DNA of 64,000 nucleotides from a cyanobacterium endosymbiont of Rhopalodia gibberula (GTDB taxonomy: Bacteria > Cyanobacteriota > Cyanobacteriia > Cyanobacteriales > Microcystaceae). Shown in pieces: positions 52,294-63,012 of this stretch. Position 1 is the first letter of the stretch. Every line of letters starts with the position of its first letter. The translations under genes and the position numbers were made by a program. The stretch is from NCBI RefSeq assembly GCF_003574135.1, contig NZ_AP018341.1, forward strand, positions 1,736,001 to 1,800,000, given 5' to 3'. The notes under the pieces are model-generated. The model made no database searches. It was not told the origin of the DNA and worked only from the letters and a program-made list of their open reading frames with translations.

Positions 52294-52673
52294 AACATTC
52301 CGATACTATCCTAAATCAACAAGTTCAACGTTTATACCAACTTAATCTTTGTCGTCGCTGGTCATTTATTATTTTATGTTGGTTTACCCTGGGTTTTTTT
52401 TCTCTTTGGAAATTATGGGGAGAATTTGAATTATGGCATGAACATTTTACTTGGATTGCACTACGTTATGGATTGGCCTTTAATTTATTTCCTGTGTTTG
52501 GTTTATTTTTTTGTACTGCAATCACTGGAGTTGTTTTGACTTGGCATAGTAGCCATATTATTCGTGGTCTTTCTCCCAGGGAGAAAGTTCGTCTTAAAAA
52601 TCAGCTCAAAAAAATCCGGCAACTCAAACCGAGTCATCCTTTACGAAAATGGGTTTGTGATGGCGTTAAATAA
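52290..52673 (+). CDS. Small conserved membrane protein coupled to the ABC ATPase
   Basis: 127 residues with two hydrophobic helices (about 22-42 and 60-85) and a basic C-terminal segment (GLSPREKVRLKNQLKKIRQL). Starts inside the ATPase stop (ATGA overlap of four bases), which implies joint function. No family name recognised; it could help anchor the ATPase or regulate it. It is too short to be a full permease. Confidence 0.7.
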   Translation: MKHSDTILNQQVQRLYQLNLCRRWSFIILCWFTLGFFSLWKLWGEFELWHEHFTWIALRYGLAFNLFPVFGLFFCTAITGVVLTWHSSHIIRGLSPREKVRLKNQLKKIRQLKPSHPLRKWVCDGVK

Positions 52674-54510
52674 CTTTAATCATGCTAATTTTTTTCATAA
52701 AAACCTCAAAACCTCCGAGGAAGTTAAGAAGAAGTACCAAAAGTATAGGAAAATAAACACTAAAAGTTATCAGTGAAAATTATCTTTGATTTATTACTAT
52801 ATACTGTTTAAGTCAGAGAATAGTCCTGATTTAAACTCATTCAATAAAATATAAAAATCCAGCTAAAACTAGGAACTTCTGTATTTCACAAATCTCGCAG
52901 TAGATAGTTATAAATAAACGTTAATACTGAAAACAGTTTTGTATTTCTGTATTTAAACAATCAAAATGTAATTTACATTAATTTAAATAAATTATTTAAA
53001 TTAAAACCAAATCCAGTTGTTGAAACCCATCTATAATAATGGAAAGCGCCCTCACTGTAACAATAATTTTTATTTATAGTAAATTTATTGTCAATAATAG
53101 CTAATGTCTCGTTGAATAAAGAAAGACAATTGTACTGAGAATGTTGAGAATACAAGAGGTTTAAATTACTTAGAAAAGATTATAGACTCTTGTAAGATTT
53201 TAAGACTAAAATCTAAAAAACAAGAGCCTTTCAAACAAGAAATATTTATTAGAAATAAACCTTAACACCTAAAAAAGACTGAACAAAAGATATATAGAAA
53301 CTTAAATAGATATATGGTGTTTTTATGAATCTAGAGTAAAATTGAAGTCAATAACATAAAAAGTTTGAATTCAAATTTTGGAAAGACCAACTGCTTTAGT
53401 AAGATAAAACTATAAATAATTATTATGTCTATGGACTTGTCAAATCACTAACGGAATAGCCTGTATGAAATTAAATTCCAAAGGTGAACATACAATGGCT
53501 GAACTGAATTTATAAACATTTAGCTAAAGATGTAAAACTGTCTAAAAAAAAGTCTTGTTAATACAACATAATCCAGGATAGCATGATAGAAAAAAATTAC
53601 TGAATAAATTACTAGAGAAAATTTGCAAACTTACTCTCCAGAATTATAGTCAGAAAAAATTATGTACTTTAGTAAATAAGCCTTGAGTCTATAAGTATTT
53701 TGACATAATTGATGGAATATAAAATATTACTAAATACTTCTGATATACTCAGTCAAATCAAAAAAAAAATAAAATATTTAACTCGTCATCATCGATTAGT
53801 TTGTCTGTAATTTACTGGGATAGCATGACAATCGTATTTAGTGGAATCTAATATAAGTTATAAAAGTAAAATTATAACTTATATTTACTTCTTTGTAGTT
53901 ATTTTATTTGAATTAATAGTTCAGAAAAAATTATTCAGAATAGTGTAAAAATTTAGCTAAATTAAAAAGACTTGAACTCTCAATATCTGCATAAATGATA
54001 TTAACTACTCATGCTAGATATAAGGATGAATCATATTATATGTATTTTTATAATTTTATTATAGTTTTATACAGACAGGGATTTTTCTATAATTATGTAT
54101 CAAAATTCAAATAGTTTTATCTAACTTTGTTTATTCTATTTAATTGATTTTTTATCTATTTTAACAAAAAAAAATAAAACAGTAGTTAAATTAGTCTAAC
54201 TAAAATTTTTATTTTTATAAATAAATTTAGATTTCTAAGATAACTTATATATGAGTTATCTTAGAATGTTAATCTACAGATTTTAAAAAATTAATAAGTC
54301 TATTTTTAGCCAAAAAGCCCATCATACACCTTAATTATTCTTTTGATTAAGGTACATAATGAATATTATATCTCTTAACTTTGTCGTTAAAAACTATTAC
54401 CATTTAAGTAAAACAACCTTTTTTTAAAGTTGAGATAATATTAGAATTGATAAGATCACTGTTAATATTATTATTTCTTTCCCACCCTAATCTTTTCACT
54501 TTTCTCTCTG
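52674..54510. other. Intergenic, 1.8 kb, nothing identified
   Basis: Very AT-rich. A 13-bp perfect inverted repeat TTCTAAGATAACT/AGTTATCTTAGAA lies at 54233-54266 with an 8-base loop and no U-tract. No protein-like frames recognised. Confidence 0.5.
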
Positions 54511-54511
54511 T

Positions 54512-54960
54512 CTTTTATCAGTTCCTGGTATTTTTAATGCAAACCATAGTGCCCCCGCAGCCATGAGTCTTTCTTCCACCGGTCACTTGTACCAATTCTA
54601 TCTCCAATTAATAGATAAAATATAAACCTTGTTGCGCTACGTATGGCAAACCAATCACCCTCTAACTATTTCTATGAGTGGGACGAGAAGCGTAAGGACA
54701 TAAACAACCTTAGTCAAGGTAGTTGAGCCTGAGGATAGGGTTTTAGTAGGAGTCATAGAATATTTAGTCATTGCTTAGTAGATATGGCCAGTCGCCATGG
54801 GGGAGAGGTTCATAAATCTATGGTCTTGCAATTCTAGCTTTAGTAAATACAGAAACCTCGACTATTGGTTCAATGGGTTACAACTCCTGCGCTGAAAATG
54901 CTTTATCGCTTTTAGAAGCCTTGAAACAAGTATCAGGGTAACTTTTGAGGAAGGTCACTA
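54512..54960 (+). pseudogene. Dead class V aminotransferase (serine/alanine-glyoxylate type)
   Basis: One plus frame carries VPGIFNANHSAPAAMS, STGHLYQFYLQLIDKI, LLRYVWQTNHPLTISMSGT and VVEPEDRVLVGVIEYLV, broken by stops. This follows the family order PGPxxVxxxVLxAM...xGHRxxEFxxL...LRxVxQTxNxxxxxxGSGT...xxPGDxVLVG. The last piece, GSMGYNSCAENALSLLEALK, fits the C-terminal RIGxxG...LxALE. The PLP-lysine region is missing, so a large internal deletion is likely. Probable former role in photorespiratory glyoxylate metabolism. Confidence 0.75.
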
Positions 54961-55106
54961 ATTGTACGAGATAGAGTAATCGCCTCAATCTAACCTAACT
55001 GTATGAATTGATAAACGTTTTGGTAAATACTGAATCATCAAGCAAGTAGGTTAGTATAGTTTACGATTAAAGATTTGTGGACAATTGTCATAAAAGTTAC
55101 AACACT

Positions 55107-56198
55107 ATGTTTCCCAAGACAACTTTACCCTGGATAATAAGTGTATTAGTGAGTGGCCCAATTTCTCCAGCCATCGCAAGTCCCTTGTCTCCCCAATTTA
55201 TTGTCCAGCGATCATCCCAAAGTAATCAGCTAAAAGAACTCCTCCGTTTAGGTCGAGAATATGTGGATGCCAAAGATTATAACAATGCTATTGTGGTGTA
55301 TGAAAAAGCTGCAATTCTCGATGGAAAAAATCCCAGAATTTTTTCAGGAATTGGCTTTCTATACGCAAAGAAAGGAAATTATAGACAAGCAGTTAAAGCT
55401 TATCAACAAGCTGTCACTCTTGATTCCAATAATGCAGAATTCTACTACGCCCTAGGATTTAGCCTAGCTAATATTAATGATAATGCCAACGCCGCCTCGG
55501 CTTATTATTATGCGATTCAACTCGCTCCTAAAGTAACCAAAAATTATATTGGTTTAGGAGTTGTGTTGTTGCGTCAAAATGACTATGAAGGGGCAGCACA
55601 GGCTTATAAACGAGTTATTGCTCTTAATCCCAATAATCCAGAAGCTTTCAACATTATGGGATCTTCTTTGATTCAACAAAAGCAAATTGATGAAGCGATT
55701 AAGTATCTTGATAATGCCGTGAAAAGATTTCCTAATAATAGTGATTTAAGGTTGTTATTTGCAACGGCTTTATTGGAAAAAGGAAAGGTTGAACAGGCAT
55801 TTAAAGAGTTGAAACTTGCTGAAAAACTTGCTCCAGGAATAGTCAAAATTCAGTTAAAAATTGGTAGACTTTTAGAACAACAAGATAAGCTCGACTACGC
55901 TCTCAAAACCTATAAACGTATTACATACTTATATCCTAGTTTAACAGAAGCTCGTGCTGGAGTAGGAAGAATTCAGTTGGCAACAGAAGATTATTTAGGG
56001 GCTGTTATTACCTATCGAGAATTAATTGGTATGTTACCAGAAGCTCCTGAACCGTATTATTATCTTGGTTTAGCTTATAAAGAACGCAAAAGGAAAAGAG
56101 AAGCAAGAGAAGCCTTGAAACAAGCCCGCCAATTGTATGAAAAGCAAGATAATACTAAAGGGGTTGAGCAAGTTGATAAATTGCTAGAGGAACTGTAA
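55107..56198 (+). CDS. Exported TPR repeat protein
   Basis: 363 residues. From the ATG at 55107 there is a signal peptide (MFPKTTLPWIISVLVSGPIS, residues 1-25); a GTG at 55077 would add ten residues before it. About eight tetratricopeptide repeats follow, e.g. YNNAIVVYEKAAILDGKNPR, YRQAVKAYQQAVTLDSNNAE and YEGAAQAYKRVIALNPNNPE. A scaffold or assembly factor, partner unknown. First gene of a plus-strand cluster with the thioredoxin-like, FetB-like and HpnB-like genes. Confidence 0.85.
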   Translation: MFPKTTLPWIISVLVSGPISPAIASPLSPQFIVQRSSQSNQLKELLRLGREYVDAKDYNNAIVVYEKAAILDGKNPRIFSGIGFLYAKKGNYRQAVKAYQQAVTLDSNNAEFYYALGFSLANINDNANAASAYYYAIQLAPKVTKNYIGLGVVLLRQNDYEGAAQAYKRVIALNPNNPEAFNIMGSSLIQQKQIDEAIKYLDNAVKRFPNNSDLRLLFATALLEKGKVEQAFKELKLAEKLAPGIVKIQLKIGRLLEQQDKLDYALKTYKRITYLYPSLTEARAGVGRIQLATEDYLGAVITYRELIGMLPEAPEPYYYLGLAYKERKRKREAREALKQARQLYEKQDNTKGVEQVDKLLEEL

Positions 56199-56200
56199 AC

Positions 56201-56219
56201 TAGCTTTAACCTAAAGCTA
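56201..56219 (+). promoter_or_regulatory. Small hairpin abutting the next gene's ribosome site
   Basis: TAGCTTTA (56201-56208), a three-base loop ACC and TAAAGCTA (56212-56219), immediately followed by AGGAG before the ATG at 56233. It has no U-tract, so it may protect the upstream mRNA end or modulate initiation rather than terminate. Confidence 0.4.
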
Positions 56220-56232
56220 AGGAGTTAAAATT

Positions 56233-56814
56233 ATGGCAAGAACCCCTTCAACGATGTTACCCCTCGGCACAAAAGCCCCTAATTTTCAATTACCTGACGT
56301 AGTATCAGGGAAACCTATTTCTTTAAATACTTTTGCTGAGAAAAAAGCCCTCCTAATCATGGTTATTTGTCAGCATTGTCCCTTTGTTAAGCACGTTCAA
56401 AATGAACTAGTTAAAATAGGCAAAGATTATGTTAAACAAGGGTTAGGAATTGTCGCTATTAGTGCAAATGATGTCTCTAATTATCCTGATGATTCTCCTG
56501 AAAATCTTAAAGCGATGGCTCAACAATTAAGGTTTAATTTTCCTTTTTGTTATGATGAAAGTCAAGAAACAACTAAAGCTTATACCGCAGCTTGTACACC
56601 TGATTTTTTCCTTTTTGATAGTGACTTTAAGTTAACTTATCGGGGACAATTAGACGATAGTCGTCCAGGGAATGATATCCCCGTCACGGGTAAAGATTTA
56701 AGAGCGGCAATAGAAGCTGTTTTAGAGAAAAAACCTGTTAACAGTGACCAAAAACCAAGTCTGGGTTGTAGCATCAAATGGAAACCTGGGAATGAACCCT
56801 CCTACTATAGTTAA
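56233..56814 (+). CDS. Thioredoxin-like (AhpC/TSA-redoxin) family protein
   Basis: 193 residues: LPLGTKAPNFQLPDVVSG opening, then an active-site C46-x2-C49 (CQHCPFVKHV), AISANDVSNYPDD, ACTPDFFLFD and LDDSRPGNDIPVTG. This is the widespread redoxin group with CxHC followed by PF, usually called thioredoxin family protein. Likely a thiol reductase or peroxidase; substrate unknown. It may partly cover for the dead peroxiredoxin at 24600. ATG with AAGGAG upstream; 34 bp after the TPR gene. Confidence 0.87.
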   Translation: MARTPSTMLPLGTKAPNFQLPDVVSGKPISLNTFAEKKALLIMVICQHCPFVKHVQNELVKIGKDYVKQGLGIVAISANDVSNYPDDSPENLKAMAQQLRFNFPFCYDESQETTKAYTAACTPDFFLFDSDFKLTYRGQLDDSRPGNDIPVTGKDLRAAIEAVLEKKPVNSDQKPSLGCSIKWKPGNEPSYYS

Positions 56815-56844
56815 TTTCTTCAACAATATGGGAGTCAATTTATT

Positions 56845-57621
56845 GTGGATGATTTTATTACACTAGATACAACGGACTTGATCTGGTCATCTGGCATTAT
56901 TATTATGGCTATGGTCTTGTCAAATTGGCAAAAACTAGAATTAGAAGGACAATTTATCTTAGCCGCGGGGAGAGCACTTCTACAGTTATTAGTAGTGAGC
57001 TCGGTTTTATTAGTCATATTTGAGTTGGATAATCCTGTCGCCGTTCTAGGAATTTTAGGGATTATGTTAACCATTGCTGCCAGGGCAGCTAATAATCGTA
57101 TTACTCATCAAAAACAAAGGTTATTCCCCGTTGTTTTAGGAGCATTGCTAGTGAGTAGCTTATTAACTTTAAGTTATGCTCTAATTGTTATTATTCGACC
57201 CGATATTTGGTATTCCCCCCAGTATTTAATTCCTTTAACCGGTATGATTTTGGGGAATGCCATGAACAGTGCTTCTTTGACTGGGGAGAGATTAGGAAGT
57301 ATGATTGCTCAAAATCGCTTAGAAGTGGAAACTCATCTGTGTTTGGGAGCAACACCAAAACAGGCTATAGCTTCTTATCGTAAAGAAGCTATTCGTATCG
57401 GATTGATTCCAACTTTAAATCAAATGATGGTAGTAGGAATCGTCAGTTTACCTGGAATGTTTACAGGACAAGTTTTGGCTGGAATTGATCCCTTAAATGC
57501 TGCTTCCTATCAAATTTTGATTCTATTTATGATTGTTTTTAGTAATTTATTGACGGCTATTTTAGTTACAGAAGGAGTTTATCGTAAATTCTTTAATTCC
57601 CAAGCTCAGTTGCTTCTTTGA
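56845..57621 (+). CDS. FetB/UPF0014 family ABC permease
   Basis: 258 residues, about seven helices. Family landmarks: AAGRALLQLLVVSSVL, RAANNRITHQKQRLF, LIPLTGMILGNAMNSASLTG and LCLGATPKQAI..YRKEAIR. E. coli FetB with FetA exports iron and aids resistance to oxidative stress. No FetA ATPase adjoins it; the ATPase at 51634 is the nearest candidate but looks ECF-like. GTG start at 56845, 30 bp after the redoxin gene. Confidence 0.85.
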   Translation: MDDFITLDTTDLIWSSGIIIMAMVLSNWQKLELEGQFILAAGRALLQLLVVSSVLLVIFELDNPVAVLGILGIMLTIAARAANNRITHQKQRLFPVVLGALLVSSLLTLSYALIVIIRPDIWYSPQYLIPLTGMILGNAMNSASLTGERLGSMIAQNRLEVETHLCLGATPKQAIASYRKEAIRIGLIPTLNQMMVVGIVSLPGMFTGQVLAGIDPLNAASYQILILFMIVFSNLLTAILVTEGVYRKFFNSQAQLLL

Positions 57622-57696
57622 ACCCTGTTAAATTTTCCCCGAAACCAAAAGAGTTTATTCCAAAACTAAAATGTGAATGCCATACTTATTAAAATC

Positions 57697-58905
57697 ATGG
57701 AGAATACATTAATAATAACTATTATTACCACAATATCATTAATAATATGGTTATACTTGTTGCTCTTTAGAGGAAAATTCTGGTTATCTGATCAAAGAAT
57801 AGATCCAAAAGAAATATCGTTAACTACTTATCCGTCTGTTTGTGCAGTTATTCCTGCTAGAAATGAAGCGGATGTTTTACCCGTTAGTTTAAGATCATTA
57901 CTCAATCAAGATTATTTAGGTGATTTCAAAGTCATTTTAGTTGATGATCAAAGTGATGATGGAACTGCAGAAATCGCCTATAAATTAGCCACAACTTTTC
58001 GTAAAACTGATCAACTAACTGTTATTTCTGGACAGCCATTATCCTCGGGGTGGTCAGGAAAGTTATGGGCAATGGAACAAGGAATTAAATACATCAAAGA
58101 GCAAAATCTACACCCAGATTATATTCTCTTCACCGATGCTGATATTGAACATCATCAGACCAATCTACGGGAGTTAGTAGGTAAATCTCAACAAGAAAAT
58201 TTAGCCCTGACCTCCCTAATGGTTCAGTTGCGTTGTCAAAGTATTTGGGAACAGTTTTTGATCCCTGCTTTTATTTTCTTCTTTGAAAAACTGTACCCTT
58301 TTTTGTGGGTAAATGATCCTCATCATAAAATGGCAGCCGCTGCAGGAGGTTGTATTTTAATTCGCCAAGACATTTTAGAACAAGTAGGGGGCCTTGAAAT
58401 TGTTCGTCAGGCTTTGATCGATGATTGTTCTCTAGCAGCAGCCGTCAAATCAAAGCTACAAGACATTTCAGACAATCCCCCTCAAGGAATTTGGTTAGGA
58501 TTAAGTGAAAAGACTTGTAGTTTACGACCTTATGATTCCCTACAAACTATTTGGGATATGGTAGCTAGAACTGCTTATACTCAATTAAATCATTCTCTAC
58601 TTTTCCTCATAGGGACTGTTGTGGGACTAACCTTAATTTATATTGTTCCTCCAGTTAGTTTAATTTGGGGTTTAACCGTTGGCAATAGGTTGATTACTGG
58701 CTTAGGAGGAATTACCTGGCTATTAATGAGTATTTCTTATTTACCAACTTTGCGGTTATATAAAACCTCGTTATTATGGTCAATTAGTTTACCTGCAATT
58801 TCCTTTTTCTATTTGTTAATGACCATAGACTCCGCATTGCGTCATTTGCGAGGAAAAGGAGGCCGTTGGAAAGGAAGAGTTTATTCAGTTGATCACTCAT
58901 CTTAA
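57697..58905 (+). CDS. HpnB-like glycosyltransferase family 2 (hopanoid-associated)
   Basis: 402 residues from the ATG at 57697; a GTG at 57673 would add eight. One N-terminal helix (about 3-24) leads to a GT-A domain with VCAVIPARNEADVLPVSLRS, VDDQSDDGTAE, FTDADIEHH (DxD) and AAAGGCILIRQ, followed by three to four C-terminal helices. This architecture matches the hopene-associated glycosyltransferase HpnB of hopanoid gene clusters. No squalene-hopene cyclase is in the window, so the link to hopanoids rests on family resemblance. Confidence 0.8.
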   Translation: MENTLIITIITTISLIIWLYLLLFRGKFWLSDQRIDPKEISLTTYPSVCAVIPARNEADVLPVSLRSLLNQDYLGDFKVILVDDQSDDGTAEIAYKLATTFRKTDQLTVISGQPLSSGWSGKLWAMEQGIKYIKEQNLHPDYILFTDADIEHHQTNLRELVGKSQQENLALTSLMVQLRCQSIWEQFLIPAFIFFFEKLYPFLWVNDPHHKMAAAAGGCILIRQDILEQVGGLEIVRQALIDDCSLAAAVKSKLQDISDNPPQGIWLGLSEKTCSLRPYDSLQTIWDMVARTAYTQLNHSLLFLIGTVVGLTLIYIVPPVSLIWGLTVGNRLITGLGGITWLLMSISYLPTLRLYKTSLLWSISLPAISFFYLLMTIDSALRHLRGKGGRWKGRVYSVDHSS

Positions 58906-59394
58906 AACTTGAGTTTAAATATATAGAGATAACTATGTTTTAACCATACTTTAGAGTCTTTAAAGTTAACTAAAGAATAATTTATTTCTAATGTTAAATC
59001 TCAAAGTTATTTTTCTATCGTGTCTACATCGAGGCTTTCTACTAAACTTTTGCTTTAAGTTTTTATGACATCGATATTTTTAACAGTCTTATGATTAAGA
59101 CTATAGACCATCACCATTCTGAAGGTAAAAAAATTAATGCTTATCTGACTGAACTGATTCAACTTAATTTATTAGCTTTTGAAGAAAAGATAGTACTTAT
59201 GATCAAGAAAATTTCTCAGCAAAAGATGTTTTCTATCAGTTCAGGTAAAGTTATTTGAAGAACGCTAAGATATACGAAATTAAGTTGTTGATGAGAGTCT
59301 TGAGTCGATGATCAAAGCTTGAGCCCGTTTAAATTGATGGTGTAGTAATGAGTTGAAATTACCTAATTAAGAATAACTCTCATAGTCTAAAACT
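58906..59394. other. Intergenic, 490 bp, with a possible decayed frame
   Basis: HHSEGKKINAYLTELIQLNL and some 20 further protein-like codons lie around 59110-59220 on the plus strand without an identifiable start or family. Possibly another gene corpse directly before the ureidoglycolate-lyase-like one. Confidence 0.4.
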
Positions 59395-59866
59395 ACTTAA
59401 AATTATTCAAATTGGCTTTGAAACTTTTAGATTTTACGGACAGCTTATTATCTCTTTAGGAAAGAATAACCTTTGTGATAAAACTGATGTCTAATTAAGA
59501 CTAGAAAAGGGAATTGCTAGAATCTATATGATGCGATTATATAAACGGGGTCATAAATTCTCTAAAATTACTCATAATAGTCAATGTACCCAATATTTAG
59601 AGTCTCTTGAAGGAAAATAATGGTTATTAGCAATTGTCCCTTCCTCTAAAAAAGATTATCTTGATATTTTTCAATAAAAGGCTTTTATAATTCTGGGTAA
59701 TTGTTTTGTTGATTGAGTAATAAGAACATGGCACGCTGGACTCTGTTTTAATTACAAATTTGTCGATTTTTATATCTTAAAATTAAGTGATACGAATATT
59801 ATTGATCACTTTACCTATAGTTTTCTAAACCAAGATAATTTAATCTTTCAAATGGTTGATGATTAA
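59395..59866 (+). pseudogene. Dead ureidoglycolate lyase-like (AllA family) gene
   Basis: Mostly one plus frame: GFETFRFYGQLIISLGKNNL, then after a TAA KGIARIYMMRLYKRGHKFSK, CTQYLESLEGK, LLAIVPSSKKDYLDIF, and finally RTWHAGLCFNYKFVDFYILK, LSDTNIIDHFTYSFL and a natural stop. It matches the family's FxPYGQ, GxxRFxxMR, TxHxxxxQxxxxLxGxxWL and GTWHxGP..DxxxxDFxxLELxDTNxxDH. About five stops or shifts, so a young pseudogene. The cyanobacterial role of this family is poorly known. Confidence 0.8.
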
Positions 59867-61010
59867 ATCGTTAATAGTTAACATTTCTAGTTATACCGAA
59901 CTTATGATGTGAAATTAACCAGTTAAATGCCAAGTTAAGAATTTAGGAGTTAAAAATTGACGAAGTTTCTAAATTCATAAGCTTTCCTTTCAATCAACTT
60001 CAATGTGTTATTAACGCCTCCTACTGTTCCTCAAGTAGTTGCTTAGGAAAAATAATCCGCAATTTTCCTAATCTAAGCCTAGTTGTTCCACAGCTTTTTA
60101 ATATAAATTAAACTATTTTAATAGTCTTGGCATCTAAATATTATTTTTTCTTATAATTTTTCTAAAGTACTCCTTTAATTTGTTTTTTTAAGAATAACAA
60201 TTGTGTTTTATATACCTAGTTAATTTGGCTTTTTTCTTCTTTAATCTCTATGTTTTTAGCAAAAAATACACTCTTTTAATTTAACCTTAATATAATTTTT
60301 ATTTTGGATTAGTATTTTTAAGCTGTTTAGCTTTTAGTCTAAAAGTTTTTCTTTGACTATCTAAATTAAGCACCAACTTATTTTTTTATATGAAAACTAT
60401 GTTACTACATCTCAGCTTTTGGCATTAGTTTATTCACAACATTCTTATAGAATTTACTAAGGTCTATACTAACTTATTCAATTTAAGTCAAAACATTCCT
60501 TTCAAACTTTTAGCTATTTTAATATTTCTTTAGATGTTTTTATTGATAAAATCCCTAAGTTTGCTTCTTTATCTAAATCTACTAACACTATACAATAACT
60601 TCCTTTATTTTTACCTTAAACTTTTCAGCATATGTTCTTTTTTTTACTCTTATTTAAGTTTATTATTAAATTAATTAGATCTCATTTAATAAGGATTAGT
60701 TCTGAAATAAATAGCTCTCCTTCTTTATTACTTTCGGGTCTATTTTTTCGATGAATTAAATTGTTCCTATTCTATTTAAAATATGATAGTGAGTAATGGT
60801 AAATTATTTTAAATATAAAGTTTTATTCATTAAAATAAGTTGAGTATTTTACTCTATAGATATCAATAAAATAAAAATATTGAGCTCAATATAATTTAAT
60901 TCGAATACAAAACCAGCTGTATTATCAGCCATAGAACAATTGTAGCTAACAGTATACCTTCTGACAAGCTTTTGATTTACACTCACAATTTGTTCTTATG
61001 TTTTAGATTT
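59867..61010. other. Intergenic, 1.1 kb, nothing identified
   Basis: AT-rich to the hisIE stop. On the minus strand near 60060-60110 AVEQLGLD.ENCGLFFLSNYL is faintly protein-like but unsupported. No RNA motif. Confidence 0.4.
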
Positions 61011-61670
61011 TTACATGACAAGTTTATCAGAACTACATCGTCTTCTGTCTTGTAACTTCCGGTAAACTTCTTTAATATCAACTTGATGATAAGATAAAGC
61101 TACCAAAGTATGATAGAACAAATCAGCCACTTCAGAGGCAATGGCCTCTGGATCGTCATCTTTACAAGCCATTATTACTTCGGCTGATTCTTCTCCTATT
61201 TTTTTGAGAATTTTGTTGTCTTTTCCCTCTAACAAACTGCAGGTATACGATTCCTTAACAGGATGATCTCTACGGTTACAGATTACCTCAAACACCCCCG
61301 ACAAGGTATCAGCTGGGGGGGCTACCTTTCGACTATTTACTTGGTGAAAACAACTTCTTTCCCCCGTGTGACAAGCAATATCTCCAAGCTGTTCCACCGT
61401 GATTAATAAAGCATCACTATCGCAGTCATAGCGAACTTCTTTAACTTTTTGAATATGTCCAGAGGTCATCCCTTTATGCCATAATTCCTGTCGAGAGCGA
61501 CTCCAATACCATGTTTCTCCTGTTACTAAGGTTCTTTGTAAAGACTCTCGGTTCATCCAAGCCATCATTAAAACTGTTCCGTCTAAATAATCCTGGGTAA
61601 TCACAGGGACTAATCCTTGTTCATTGTATCGAATGTTATTTACTGGAATGGTATTAGTTGAAGAAAACAT
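61011..61670 (-). CDS. hisI: Bifunctional phosphoribosyl-AMP cyclohydrolase / phosphoribosyl-ATP pyrophosphatase
   Basis: Second and third steps of histidine synthesis (HisIE). 219 residues. The HisI half carries [19 protein letters not shown] and CHTGERSCF, the zinc and magnesium ligands. The HisE half starts about residue 123 ([12 protein letters not shown]) and has [19 protein letters not shown] and [13 protein letters not shown]. The C-terminal [13 protein letters not shown] is a little longer than usual. ATG at 61670. Shows that histidine is still made. Confidence 0.95.
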   Translation of the reverse strand: MFSSTNTIPVNNIRYNEQGLVPVITQDYLDGTVLMMAWMNRESLQRTLVTGETWYWSRSRQELWHKGMTSGHIQKVKEVRYDCDSDALLITVEQLGDIACHTGERSCFHQVNSRKVAPPADTLSGVFEVICNRRDHPVKESYTCSLLEGKDNKILKKIGEESAEVIMACKDDDPEAIASEVADLFYHTLVALSYHQVDIKEVYRKLQDRRRCSSDKLVM

Positions 61671-63012
61671 CTTGTGTTAATTAATAACTGTATTCTTTTC
61701 AGGTGTGGACAATAGTTGAACTTTAAAGGCTGAAACCAATCGTTTTTGTAATTAATAGTTATTGTAAATATTTTACTTGGTCTTAAGACAAAAAATTTTG
61801 TATTTTATTAACTTTTAAGATTGTCTGCTCTATCTTAATTCCTCTAAGGGAGATAATTAAGTTGGATTCTGGTAATTACCATGATGAATTTGGGCAGTAA
61901 TAACAGAATTAAGTATGGAATAGAGGAGTTAAAGTCCCATTTATTAAGTTAATACAATGACAATAATTTTAACCAGTTATAAAATCTAAGATTGCCATAA
62001 ATTATCCAAAAATATTCTAAATTACTATATTTAAATAATTAAAAGAAATTAAAATTTTTATTTCTTAATAAGAGATAATTCCTTAGTCTATAGACAGTAA
62101 GTGATTAGCTAAAAAAAGAGAAAAACTATCCTTAATATATCCTATATCTTTTTAAAAGTCAAATTATGTAGTTTTGAAAAGCTTAATTTATAAGATTTTC
62201 AATCTTTTTTTATTAGTTTTACAATAAATAATTTAGAAAATACATAAAAAAATAAATTCAATTAAATGCTAATTTTTAATAAAAGATATAAGAAGATAAT
62301 AGCTATTTTGAATAATTTATATTTTTTTAGGCAAGTAAAGTTTGTTAGATAACACAATACATAGTATAAATACTAGTCATAATACTTTTTTTGTGTAAGC
62401 AAGTACTCAGTTCTTGCAAAAGATTATTATTATTTCGTTCTAGCAATTTTTATAAAAAATTAGGTTTTTTTATCTCGATTAAAGAGACTTTTTATCAGCT
62501 ACAAGAGAAGAGTTCTATACTTTTTATTATTTCCTAATGTCTAGGGAAACGATTAACAAAACTATGATTGACTTGAAAACGTTTTACCAATTGTTGAGTT
62601 GCTTGATTGATTCTATTGTTAGTTTCTATGATTTTAGTATAAATATCTATGTAGCACTGCTTTATTTTTTTGATAATTAGTATTTTTTTATTCCTTTACT
62701 TTGACCTATTCAAATAAAATCCGTTATTAATCAGAAAAAATAGTGTAAGTAGTAACTTGAATTTATTGTGGTTTAACCACGAAGAAAATTAATCATCAAT
62801 AGTTAATGAACTATTAGAGATTTGCATCGGGCAGAGAAAGCAGTCTATTTCAAGATAGATCGTTATCAAATAATATTTAATCAATACGGAAATAAATTTA
62901 CAGAAAAGTTAAGTTTAAAAAAATAACATAAGTTCTATAGAACTTAAGATAATAAACCGATAGTTTAGGAATTGAGGACAGGAAACAGTTAAGAGTAAAA
63001 ATTTAAACGAAT
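61671..63012. other. Intergenic, 1.3 kb, nothing identified
   Basis: AT-rich spacer. A 16-bp palindrome AAGTTCTATAGAACTT lies near 62930-62946. No gene seen. Confidence 0.5.

Noticed and set aside
52973-53155. 60-aa minus ORF in the 52.7-54.5 kb gap
   Set aside because: Asn/Tyr-rich product with no motif or start signal.
54233-54266. 13-bp inverted repeat as a terminator
   Set aside because: No gene ends nearby and no U-tract; kept only as a note in the gap entry.
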